Source: Syngnathus acus (Eukaryota > Chordata > Actinopteri > Syngnathiformes > Syngnathidae). From it: a DNA stretch of 64,000 nucleotides. The stretch is from contig NC_051087.1 of assembly GCF_901709675.1 (NCBI RefSeq), positions 15,323,067 through 15,387,066 on the forward strand, read 5' to 3'. Numbering within the stretch: position 1 is the first letter of the stretch; each line of letters starts with the position of its first letter. Position numbers and translations under genes: made by a program. Below the pieces are notes generated by a model that was given only the letters and a program-made list of their open reading frames with translations, made no database searches and was not told the origin of the DNA. Positions 20,599-30,457 of this stretch are shown here, piece after piece.

Positions 20599-21394
20599 GT
20601 AGGTTTTTATTTAACTGCACCTATACTGTATATTGATCAATTATGCAATAAGAATACTGAGCAATGACCAATGAGTGTAGCAGGACATCACTGAGGACAA
20701 ACAGGGGTAGACAAAATATTAGCACAGGTAAATTATGATTTGCTTGCTGAGGCAATGTGACAAAAGAGATTTTCAGTGACACAACTTTGAGAAGGCTCTG
20801 AGGAATAATTTGAGGTATTGTAAGATCAACGTACGAATAAAAAAGACACCAATACCACAAATGCATTAAAAAAAACATTATACTCTGGAGAAATATACAG
20901 TAATCCCTCGCTACATCGTGGTTCTTTTATCACGGTTTCACTACATCGTGGATTTTTTTCCAAATTAAAAAAATTCTAAAAGTCAAAATAAAACTTGTAA
21001 ATTGAGGAATTATGGCATAAAGCTTGCCCACACGCCAGCAGAAGGCAAGGAGTGCCCACACAATTGCAGTGCGTACACTTGTACCTTTTTATAAAGAAAT
21101 TGTTATAATATTAAGAGTTCTGAAAACATATTTACAGTGTTGTACCTTGTTATAGAAAAACTGTTATAATAATAAAAGAGTTCTAAAAATATATTTACAG
21201 TATGTACTCTTGTACCTTGTTATAAAACATTTATAATAATAAAAGTTGTTCTAAAAACATATTTACAGTATATGTTAAGAATTCTCCATGTTATTTGTTA
21301 TTCAGCCGTGCTTTGATTTGAGGTAGGGTGATTTATTTTGAAGGCCGTTTTCAGGCGATACCACTTCCTATTTTACGTTCGTTTACATATGTCG

Positions 21395-21880
21395 TGTCAC
21401 GTTCCCACGTCACCTGACTTCCAGCCTAGCCCGACTCATGGAATTGCCAGCACCTGCTACAGCTCGTTAGGTTCCCTATTTAACCTCTCTGTGTTCTGCC
21501 AGTGGTTGTCAGTTCGTCTGATTACCCTGCCCGTGATACTGCTGCCTTTTTGTCCCCGGACCAAACTTTGTAGCCGACTACTTGCTTGTCCTTCGACCAC
21601 GCTCCAGATCGTCGCCTGTCCTGACTACTTGCTTGTCCTTCGACCACGCTCCAGATCGTCGCCTGTCCTGACTACTTGCTTGTCCTTCGACCACGCTCCA
21701 GATCGTCGCCTGTCCTGACTACTTGCTTGTCCTTCGACCACGCTCCAGATCGTCACCTGTTCTGACTACTTGCTCAGCCACGCCAGCCAGACCGCAGGTC
21801 CAGCGTTCTACGTCCCCATTTTCCCTTTTGCCAATAAAGGATCGTGCTGCACTTGGTAGCCCTGTCTCTGTTCCCTGACA
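21395..21880 (+). repeat. 5' LTR of the gypsy-like element
   Basis: Contains a CCTATTTAACC promoter-like box (21476) and AATAAAGG near 21834. Four tandem 47-bp units at 21576-21763 (GACTACTTGCTTGTCCTTCG...) sit between the two, probably in the transcribed part of the LTR. Confidence 0.9.
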
Positions 21881-21897
21881 GAACGAACTGACCAAAA

Positions 21898-22818
21898 ATG
21901 CAACCAGCGCACGATTCCTTAGACATGGACCGCTTGACCCACACGGAGTGGGAGCTCAGCAAGACCTCAGAGGAGATGGCGGCATTAACTAGGGTCGTCC
22001 AGCAGCAGCAACAGCAGCTCCAGCTGCAGCAACAGCAACTGCAGCAGCAGCAACAGCAACTGCAGCAGCAGCAACAGCAACTGCAGCAGCACCATCAGCT
22101 CCACCAGGAACTGGTAGAGGCTCTCAGGGACCTCAAAGACTTGGCTCCTCTGGCTGCTGCAGACCGGTTTGCGCAAGCTCTGTCCACGACCGTTCCGCTC
22201 AGCCCCGCCGATCAGCCCACCGTTATGTCCACGCCCCGTCCTGCCTCGGCGCCCGGGCAGCACGTGGACGTCCCTGAGCCCAGACTCAGCAACCTCGCGA
22301 GGTTCGACGGTGACCCCAAGTACGTCCGGGCCTTTCTGACAAACTGCCGCGTCTTGTTCGACCTCCAGCCCGTCACATTTGCCACGGAACCAGCCAAGGT
22401 GGGTTTCGTGCTCACTCACCTGACGGGCGAGGCATGGCTGTGGGGAACGGCAGAATATGAGCGGCAGGGACCCGCCTGTTCGTCGTTCGACGCCTTCGCA
22501 GCTGAGATCCTGCGCGTGTTTGACTTGGGCTCCGCCTCGGAGGACGCCTCCACAGAGCTCCTCACGCTGCACCAAGGCAGCAGATCCGTCGCCCAGTACG
22601 CCATCCGGTTCCAGACGGTGGCGCGTCGTAGCGACTGGAACACCCCGGCTCTCGTCGGTGCCTTCATCCACGGACTCGCGGAGTATATCAAGGACGAGAT
22701 GGTGTCCTACGAGCGCCCTCAGACCCTTGAAGTGGCCATGGACCTGGCAGCACGGGTGGACCGGCGGATCCAGTCAAGGCGACGCGAGGAGGGTGACTCC
22801 GCCCCCCCGTCGCCGTGA
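21898..22818 (+). CDS. Gypsy-like gag, N-terminal and capsid part
   Basis: A 306-residue ORF. Residues about 36-66 are a glutamine/leucine-rich coiled coil encoded by CAG/CAA repeats. Residues about 130-290 match the retrotransposon gag (capsid) family, with FDGDPKYVRAFLTNC, LTGEAWLWGTAEY, FDAFAAEILRVFD and a helical end AMDLAARVDRRIQ. The frame closes at 22818, just after a run of seven C (22801-22807). The nucleocapsid part follows in another frame. Whether the shift is a mutation or a recoding site cannot be decided from one copy. Confidence 0.85.
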   Translation: MQPAHDSLDMDRLTHTEWELSKTSEEMAALTRVVQQQQQQLQLQQQQLQQQQQQLQQQQQQLQQHHQLHQELVEALRDLKDLAPLAAADRFAQALSTTVPLSPADQPTVMSTPRPASAPGQHVDVPEPRLSNLARFDGDPKYVRAFLTNCRVLFDLQPVTFATEPAKVGFVLTHLTGEAWLWGTAEYERQGPACSSFDAFAAEILRVFDLGSASEDASTELLTLHQGSRSVAQYAIRFQTVARRSDWNTPALVGAFIHGLAEYIKDEMVSYERPQTLEVAMDLAARVDRRIQSRRREEGDSAPPSP

Positions 22819-23494
22819 CATCAGCCCGACACCTCGGGTGTCAGGGAGAGCACCGTGTTTTCCGCCTGACCTGTCGTCCGCCAGGGACCCTGTCCACGTA
22901 AGTCAGCGCGCCTTTACTGCTCCTCACACCCAGCCCAGCTGGCCGGAACCGATGGAGATAGGACGCACCTCTCTCTCTGTGAGGGAGCGCAGTCAGCGCA
23001 TCAGAGATAGGCTTTGCCTGTACTGCGGGGGTGAGGGTCACTGGGTGGCCTCTTGCCAGAAGAGACCTGAGGGCACCCGCCAAGCAGGGATCCGTTTGGG
23101 GTCGGTTTTCTTGCCCCCCACCACCTGTCGCGAGTCCCTGCCCCAGAACCGCTATTCGACTCCAGCCCGTGCCCTTGCCTCTCGGCCCTCCGCTTCTCCA
23201 GCCCGTGGGCAGCGGCCGCGGGTCCGGTCTCGCCGTCGGCCGCGGCGTATGGCCCGGGCCCTTACTCGGCTGCCGTTGCGACGTCCGCAGCCGGGTTCTG
23301 CTCCAGTGGGCGGGGTGTTATGGTCTGACCGGCTTCCTGCTCGGAGTCGTCCGGTAGGGACCCATTCGGTTCCCGCGCCGGCCCCCTGGTCGGCATCTCC
23401 CGATGCCGCTGCTGGGGAGGAGGACTGGGCGGTGGTGCCGCCTGATGACGGGGCTTGGTCGACGTGTTCTGACTCGGACTTGTTGGACTATTGA
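22819..23494 (+). pseudogene. Gypsy-like gag, nucleocapsid (CCHC) part, shifted frame
   Basis: The frame that continues gag past the C-run is open from before 22800 to the TGA/TAG at 23492. It holds one zinc knuckle, LCLYCGGEGHWVASC (C-x2-C-x4-H-x4-C, near 23017-23058). A proline/arginine-rich low-complexity stretch follows, then an acidic end, SDSDLLDY. No aspartic protease motif is present. It is listed as a separate piece because its frame differs from the capsid ORF. Confidence 0.7.
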
Positions 23495-23596
23495 CTGACG
23501 CACGTCTTGGGTTCCCCTCCTCCCGCCCGGCCTCCTGCTCCGACTCGGGGTTCTGTTTTTGGGACGTCGGGGGCCGTCCCTTTGGGGGGGGGGTTC

Positions 23597-24082
23597 TGTC
23601 ACGTTCCCACGTCACCTGACTTCCAGCCTAGCCCGACTCATGGAATTGCCAGCACCTGCTACAGCTCGTTAGGTTCCCTATTTAACCTCTCTGTGTTCTG
23701 CCAGTGGTTGTCAGTTCGTCTGATTACCCTGCCCGTGATACTGCTGCCTTTTTGTCCCCGGACCAAACTTTGTAGCCGACTACTTGCTTGTCCTTTGACC
23801 ACGCTCCAGATCGTCGCCTGTCCTGACTACTTGCTTGTCCTTCGACCACGCTCCAGATCGTCGCCTGTCCTGACTACTTGCTTGTCCTTCGACCACGCTC
23901 CAGATCGTCGCCTGTCCTGACTACTTGCTTGTCCTTCGACCACGCTCCAGATCGTCGCCTGTTCTGACTACTTGCTCAGCCACGCCAGCCAGACCGCAGG
24001 TCCAGCGTTCTACGTCCCCATTTTCCCTTTTGCCAATAAAGGATCGTGCTGCACTTGGTAGCCCTGTCTCTGTTCCCTGACA
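23597..24082 (+). repeat. 3' LTR of the gypsy-like element
   Basis: Same length as the 5' LTR, with two substitutions (near 23794 and 23956). The 47-bp tandem block is at 23778-23965. Near identity means recent insertion. Confidence 0.9.
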
Positions 24083-24386
24083 TGTCGGTTACAGTGGTAC
24101 AGGAGTCATTGGAGATGTAAGTGGGTCTCCTAACAAGAGAAATGAACGATCACATGTGTCTAACCTTTAGGACAACGTAGTTTGCTCCAAATGTTCGTTT
24201 AAATTCCTTTAGAGGTCCGTTTTCGCGTGTTAGCACGATCGTGAATTAGCATCTTTCCGCTAACTCGTTAGCCTGCCCAGTACTTCTTGTTAACATGTTA
24301 CACGCACACACGTATAATATTTATATTTTCAATATTTATACAAAATGTTCTATATGTTATTTATACTATTAATGTATTATTTACAT

Positions 24387-24750
24387 CCATCCATCCATCC
24401 ATTTTCTGAACCGCTTAGTCCCCACGGGGGTCGCGGGTGTGCTGGAGCCCATCCCAGCCGTCATCGGGCAGTAGGCGGGGGACACCCTGAACCGGTTGCC
24501 AGCCAATCGCAGGGCACACAGAGACAAACAACCATTTGCACTCGCACCACACCTAGGGACAATTTGGAGACTTCAATCGGCCTACCAAGCATGTTTTTGG
24601 GATGTGGGAGGAAACCGGAGTGCCCGGAGAAAACTCACGCTGGCCCGGGGAGAACATGCAAACTCCACACAGGGAGGGCCGGAGGTGGAATCGAACCCGC
24701 ACCCTCCTAACTGTGAGGCGGACGTGCTACACAGTGCGCCACCGAGCCGC
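24387..24750 (-). mobile_element. tRNA-derived SINE
   Basis: Full-length copy on the minus strand, flanked by TATTATTTACAT at 24375-24386 and 24751-24762 (12 bp). It is inserted in the MITE that also carries the gypsy element. Confidence 0.92.
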
Positions 24751-25059
24751 TATTATTTACATGTTTGAAACAATTATTTAATGTTCTAATAAAAAAATTT
24801 GCACAAATGGTTTCATATACATCTATTGACACACAAAAAATGTACAGATAAAAAAAAAAGTACAGATGAGAGGCTCACCGTACTTCGCGAATTTCACTTA
24901 TCGCGGGTGGTTTTTTGGAACCAATTATCCACGATAAACGAGGGATTACTGTGCATGGTTACAGACTTAGTTTATGCCCAAGAGATACTTGTATGAGAGA
25001 TACTTGAACTTTTCAGTGAGAAAGTAGTCGAACGTACAGTTGTGCTCAGAAGTGTATGT

Positions 25060-26526
25060 ACCGTAATTTTCGGACTATAAGTCGCGTTTTTTTTCATAGT
25101 TTGGGTGGGGGGGCGACTTATACTGAGGAGCGACTTATATGTGAATTTTTTCAAAATTAAAAAAAAAAAAGTGAAACCGCGATAAACGAACCGCGATCTA
25201 GCAAGGGATTACTGTAATTTGAATTTCAAGTGACGTCGGCAGCGCGGCGCGGCGGTTGTTTACATAAAGGACAAAGATTCGATCACGGGATGACGAAGAT
25301 GACGAAGGGCCCCACGTACTACCGGCATCATTAGCGGCTTTGTTTGTAAGTGACACGGAGGACGAAGAGTTTGAAGGATTTAATGATTTGGAGTGACACA
25401 GAAGGTTTGAAAAACTATTATGGCTTTTACGCACGCCCGGTCCTACTCTACGGAGCTCTCTTTCACGTCCGTGGATGGATGTCGGGGGCCGGCGCTCGCC
25501 TGGGTGGCTGTCTGAGGACGGTGGATGGGGCTCGGACACAGCTTTTACGCACGCCCGGTCCTACTCTACGGAGCTCTCTTTCACCTCCGTGGATGGAAGT
25601 CGGGAGCCGGTGCTCGGCCGGGTGGCTGTCCGGGGACGGTGGATGGGGCTCGGACATGGCTTTTACGCACGCCCGGTCCTATTCTATGGAGCTCTCTTCC
25701 ACCTCCGTGGCTGGAAGTGCCACCTCAGGGGATGGAAATCCACGCCGCCACACGCCTGAAAGTCAACGCCGGTGCTTGGGGCCGTGTTGCGGTGAACTAT
25801 TTATGTTATAATTATTTGATATATTTTATTTCGTTTAGCAACTTGTACATGGTTTTATTGTTACAGTTCAGCAGTTGTTGGCTCGTTGAACTCTTGTTTT
25901 GTTAAATAAAGAGCCGTTTACCAAACCCACATCTTTCCTTGTACTTTGTTAACGCTACAATATAGTTATATCCTAGATCTGTGGAATAACGACGAGGCTG
26001 ACGTCAGGGCGCGCGCGCGGCGTTGTTGACAAAGGACGAGGAATTTGATCGATGGATTTAATGATTTGGAGTGACACAGATGGTTTGATAATATTATTGC
26101 TTATGTAATAGTTATTTGATATATATTTTATATATCGTTATATGGGCCTGTGGAATATTTTGAAGTGCAAGCGCCGCGCACCCATTGTTGACATAAAGGA
26201 CGATCGATGGATTTAATGAATTGGAGTGACACAGATGGTTTTATAAACGTGTTATTTTTGTAATAGTTATTTGAATAATTCTGAATGTTACGTCAGGCCC
26301 GTTCTCAGCTCTTCGTTTGTGTTTATATCACGTTAGCTTACCTATTGTTTAGCCCGTTGTTGCTCGTTCATGTCTGTTCTTGGTGTTGGATTTTGTCGAA
26401 TAAATGTCCCCCAAAATGCAACTTATACTCCGGAGCGACTTATATATGTCTTTTTTCACGTTATTGTGCATTTTATGGCTAATGCGACCTATATTCCGGA
26501 GCGACTTTTAGTCCGAAAAATACGGT
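25060..26526. mobile_element. MITE family 3, copy 1
   Basis: The ends are ACCGTAATTTTCGGACTATA at the left and its near complement (AGTCCGAAAAATACGGT) at the right, with GTCGC/GCGACTTATA motifs repeated inside each arm. The interior carries GC-rich segments (AAGGACGAAG..TTTGA, GATTTGGAGTGACACAGA) repeated three times, as in 28640-29200, plus the 118-bp minisatellite. No convincing protein is encoded. Confidence 0.8.
25424..25735. repeat. 118-bp minisatellite inside the MITE
   Basis: CTTTTACGCACGCCCGGTCC starts units at 25424, 25542 and 25660, a 118-bp period with about 2.6 units. Each has GGAGCTCTCTTTCAC and GGTGGATGGGGCTCGGACA. The overlapping ORFs here are by-products of the GC-rich repeats. 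Confidence 0.85.
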
Positions 26527-26587
26527 AATCTTACGTATGAGCACAATTCTACCTTTTTTTTAAATGTCTGTTATGGTTGTATTGTAG

Positions 26588-26720
26588 GAGAGCTGATCAG
26601 CTGATGGTGGAGGATAACGATGATGCAATCCCGTACTGCATTGCTACAGGAGACGTTAAGAAACTTGTAGCATTCTTCACTGGCAGAGGACAACTGGTTG
26701 AGGCCTTACTAGTTGCACAG
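26588..26720 (+). CDS. wdr17: WDR17 coding exon 14
   Basis: Starts after TTGTAG and ends GCACAG|GTACAT. One base completes arginine, followed by 44 codons: RADQLMVEDNDDAIPYCIAT and GDVKKLVAFFTGRGQLVEAL. It lies 62 bp from the MITE end. Confidence 0.96.
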
Positions 26721-27072
26721 GTACATTGGGGAATACCACAATAGCATTTTATTCACGACAGATAATTGACTGGGTTTAAATGGGAGTCTAAAATTATACC
26801 CATTACGTGCGTGGAATTTAGAATTAAGTTTGTTACATTGAATATAATTCTAGGGCAAGGGGATTTTTATTCTTTTAATAATGTAAGAGAAATGATTACT
26901 TATCCCTAGCTTTGAACTTAGCCAGAGAATTTTCAAATATTTCTAAAGAAACTAACTAAAGTTGCTTTTTTCTCACACAACACAATAACACCCTGACAGG
27001 TACCAACAGACAGCAGGTTAACATACTTCAGCAATCTTTCCCCAACTTTGACTCAAATTTATTCTTTTATTT
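26721..27072. other. WDR17 intron, nothing recognised
   Basis: AT-rich, no ORF, no repeat recognised. Confidence 0.5.
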
Positions 27073-27197
27073 ACTGTATTTTCCGGACTATAAGTCGTAG
27101 CTTTTTTCATAGTTTGGCCGGGGGTACGACGAATAATCAGGAGCGACTTATATATGAAATTATGAACAGTTTATTACTTGATCATCATGAACACATT

Positions 27198-28577
27198 ACC
27201 GTATTTTCCGGACTACAAGGCGCACCTAAAAACCTAAGATTTTCTCAAAAGCCGACAGTGCGCCTTATAGTCCGGTGCGCCTTATATATGGACCAAATTC
27301 ATAAATTTAAACTGGCCCGAAGCATTGTGCCATGAAATCAATCATAAGTGGCCCGCTGAAGACTATGAATCATGAATCAAAAAGACTATGGATCATTATT
27401 TTGTGATTATAAAGTACCGTTGTTTTCCATGTATAATGCGCCCCCATGTATAATACGCACCCTAAAAATGGCATGTCGATGCTGGAAAAAAGCCTGTACC
27501 CATGTATAATACGCACCCAAATTTTGACTTTTTAAAGTTTTTTTTTTTTTTTTTTTTTTTTAAAGTCCCAATGATCGTCACACACGCGTCTGGGTGTGGT
27601 GAAATTTGTCGTCTGCATTTGACCCATCCCCGTGTGATTTTGATCCATCCCCTGGGGGAGAGGGGAGCAGTGAGCAGCAGTGGCGCCGCGCTCGGGAATC
27701 ATTTGGTGATCTAACCTCCCAATTCCAACCCTTAATGCTGAGTGCCAAGCAGGGAGGCAATGGGTCCCATTTTTATAGTCTTTGGTATGACCCGGCTGGG
27801 TTACTTAAGTCCATAAACATAAAATTATTTCAGAAAAAAGATCATCTTTGGGAACAACCGGATGTTATTCTGCCGGTCAGTATCACTGCGCATGCAGTAG
27901 CAAACTCGATAGCGAAGAAATATGTGAGACTCTCAACGGGATCACCAATATTTGAGTGATGTTCCAGTTATTTATCACAATTATTTATTATTATAGTAAT
28001 AATATATATAATATATATAATAATTATTTATTTATTATTCACAATTGTCATGGTGATCTTTCTGGTGATTTCTTAACTAGGCTGGATGTATTTTTTTTGT
28101 TGGCGTTGATTTCTCCGACTGCCCAGAAAGGCATCACCGCGATCAGTTAGGTTAAAATGAAAAGAGAGGAAAGTGACGTTGTAAAGAACCATCCGTGACA
28201 AGATTTTCTTCAAAATTTGTTGTATCATGATTTTCTTCACAAAAAAAAAAAAAGTAAAAATAAATAAATAAATAAAAACTAAAAATAAAAATAAAAATTG
28301 TACCCATGTATAATGCGCACCCCAGATTTTAGGACAATAAATTAGTTAAATTTTGCGCATTATACATGGAAAAAAACGGTAATTTGTTGCGTCTGAAGTT
28401 GAAATAAAAAAGATAAAATGGAGAATGATTTGATTTAGATTAAAAATCTGACATGATGCATTAATGGTGCGCTTTATAGTCCGGTGCGCCTTATATAAGG
28501 ACAACGTTTTAAAATGGGCCCTTCATTGAAGGTGCGCCTTATAGTCCGGTGCGCCCTTTTAGTCCGGAAAATACGGT
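27198..28577. mobile_element. MITE family 1, third copy, nested
   Basis: Ends ACCGTATTTTCCGGACTACA and AGTCCGGAAAATACGGT, with GGCGCAC/GTGCGCC motifs mirrored inside. It is interrupted by the family-2 MITE at 27416-28381. Confidence 0.75.
27416..28381. mobile_element. MITE family 2 with captured SINE-like middle
   Basis: Ends ACCGTTGTTTTCCATGTATA and TATACATGGAAAAAAACGGT. The middle (about 27560-27795) is a block known to me from fish tRNA-type SINEs (CATTTGACCCATCCCC, GGGGAGCAGTGAGCAGCAG, GCTGAGTGCCAAGCAGGGAG). The same block is in the copy at 58222 and, shortened, at 10072. Confidence 0.8.
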
Positions 28578-29276
28578 ATTTACTTACTCGTATAGTTTTA
28601 TCATGTCACATGTTATTTTCACGTTAAACCGCAAGAGGGCGCACTAGGCCTGTGGAATAATCGGAACCGCAACTGACACTGAGTCTGACTCTAGAGCCGC
28701 ACGTTTACAAGTGACACGGAGGACGAAGATTTTGTTGGATTTAAAGATTTGGAGCGACACGGATGGTTCGATAAAATTGATATTTACGTTATAGTTATTT
28801 GATATATCGTTTGTATATAGTTCTATAGGCCTGTGGAATAATTAGAACCGCAAGTGACGATGAGTCCGACGTCAGCGCCGCATGCACTTCCGGAGTGAGC
28901 AGCGGCGTTGTTTACAAGTGACACAAAAGATGAAGATTTCGATGGATTTAATGATTTGGAGAGACACAGATGGTTTGATAAAATTTTTATTTACGTTATA
29001 GTTATTTGGTATATAGTTTATATACAGTGATATAAGCCTGTGGAATAATTGGAACCACAACTGACAATGAGTCCGACGTCAGCGCCGCATGCACTTCCGG
29101 AGTCAGCAGCGGCGTTGTTTATAAGTGACACAAAGGACGAAGATTTCGATGGAGTTAATGATTTGGAGTGACACGGATCGTTTGATAAACTTGTTATTTA
29201 TGTTATAATTATTTGAATAACTGTTAATATGTTACGTCAGGCACGTTCTCAGTTCCTCGTTTATGTTTATGTAACG

Positions 29277-29872
29277 TAGGGGTGTCCAAACCTTTTGCAA
29301 GGAGGGCCATATTTAGTAACGTGAAGGGGCCCGGGGGCCAATATTTGTTGTCGCTTCTCTCCCGGGGGGGGTGGGGGGGGTGCTAGTGGGACGTCCAACG
29401 CTGCGCGTTCCCTTCTCTTCCGGGGGGGGGGGGGTGCTAGTGGGACGTCCAACGCTGCGCGTTCCCTTCTCTTCCTTGCTAGTGGGATGGCCAACGCTGC
29501 GCGTTCCCTTCTCTTCCGGGGGGGGGGGGTGCTAGTGGGACGTCCAACGCTGCGCGTTACCTTCTCTTTCGGGGGGGGGGGTGGCTTGCTAATCGGACGT
29601 CAAGCGCAGCGCGTTCGCTTCTCTCCCGGGGGGGGGGCCTAGTGTGACGTCAAATCAAACGCTGCGCGTTCTCTTCTCTTCCGGGGGGGGGGGGGGGGGG
29701 GGAGGGGCTAATCAGACGTCAAGCGCTTTGTGTGGCGGGCTCCATCTACTGTGGGAACTGAGAAGTGCTCAAGCTGTTGTGCGGGCCACATTCAATTATG
29801 TTTTCAGGCGGGCCAATAAAAAATGGACCGCGGGCCAACTGCGGCCCGCGGGCCGTAGTTTGGACATCCCTA
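29277..29872. mobile_element. Non-autonomous hAT with G-rich tandem units
   Basis: Ends TAGGGGTGTCCAAAC and GTTTGGACATCCCTA lie inside the exact 8-bp duplication ATGTAACG (29269-29276 and 29873-29880). The interior is an array of about 55-bp units, each with a run of 9-18 G and GCTAGTGGGACGTCCAACGC. Confidence 0.9.
29340..29705 (+). repeat. G-run minisatellite
   Basis: About six units, each with TCTCTTCCGGGGGGGGG and ACGTCCAACGCTGCGCGTT. Each G run is long enough for G-quadruplex formation by sequence rule; this is inference from base composition. Confidence 0.85.
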
Positions 29873-30368
29873 ATGTAACGTTAGCATACCGTATCGTTTA
29901 GCCTGTTTTTGCCTATTCATGTCTGTTCTGGGTGTTGGATTTTGTCAAATAAAGTTCCCCCAAAAATGCGACTTGTACTCCGGTGCGACTTATGTTTTTT
30001 TCTTTATTTTGCATTTTATGGCTGGTGCGACTTGTACTCCGGAGCGACTTATAGTCCGGAAAATACGGTAGTTATATTTCATTTTCATTTTATTTTTTTT
30101 CTTGTGCAAAAGTCAGGAAAAAAACATTTAAACATTTTTGTTTTTTTATTACGTGATAGGGCGTTGGTTTTGAAATTTTAAATTAAATATTTATTCAATC
30201 CATTTTGGAATTAGGCTGTGGAAATGTTGAAAAAGTGAAGTGCAATGAATGCTATGCTATGAACTATATTTGAGGTTTAAATAAGCGTCCACTTCACAGG
30301 CAGTTGGCCAAAAGCCTCTCCTTTATAAACCTGAGGTGAAAAAAAATTGTTGAGCATTTTTGTTTTAG

Positions 30369-30457
30369 GGGGCATGTGAGGGGAACATCCGTACACCGCA
30401 AACCTCCTCTATAAACCACAAGAACAATGATGTGGATAACAGACATCAATACCAAAG
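30369..30457 (+). CDS. wdr17: WDR17 coding exon 15 (fast-evolving linker)
   Basis: Starts after TTTTAG and ends CAAAG|GTAAAG. It has 29 codons plus 2 bases: GACEGNIRTPQTSSINHKNN and DVDNRHQYQ. Only the first residues (ACEGN) resemble the family; the rest is a polar linker. Phases match both neighbours (0 in, 2 out), and its place between two conserved exons supports it, although no long ORF marks it. Confidence 0.85.

Larger units (their letters stand above)
21395..24082 (+). mobile_element. Young Ty3/gypsy-like LTR element with gag but no pol
   Basis: Two 486-bp LTRs (21395-21880 and 23597-24082) start TGTCACG and end CCTGACA, and differ at 2 positions by eye. A 5-bp target duplication TGTCG lies at 21390-21394 and 24083-24087. 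A G-rich polypurine tract (23584-23593) precedes the 3' LTR. I see no TGG-starting primer site after the 5' LTR. The 1.7-kb interior has gag and nothing resembling protease, RT, RNase H or integrase, so the copy depended on another element. Confidence 0.9.
20898..24951. mobile_element. MITE with CAGTAATCCCTCG ends, split by gypsy and SINE
   Basis: The left end CAGTAATCCCTCGCTACATC and right end GATAAACGAGGGATTACTG are inverted. Second-order CGTGG/CGCGGG motifs lie inside both arms. The gypsy element (21390-24087) and a SINE (24375-24762) interrupt it. Half-copies of the same end occur at 25168-25215 and 60778-60851. No coding sequence is seen. Confidence 0.7.
27073..30070. mobile_element. MITE family 3, copy 2 (outer layer of a nest)
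   Basis: Left end ACTGTATTTTCCGGACTATA and right end TAGTCCGGAAAATACGGT are inverted, with GTCGTAGC/GCGACTTATA inside. Two elements sit within it: a family-1 MITE (27198-28577) and a hAT element (29277-29872). Its own interior (28590-29270, 29880-30060) has three degenerate repeats, each containing TGACACxxAxGAxGAAGATTT and GATTTGGAG. Confidence 0.75.

Noticed and set aside
25350-25905. ORFs of 94-153 aa in a GC-rich region
   Set aside because: They are translations of the 118-bp minisatellite inside a MITE and repeat with the same period in different frames.
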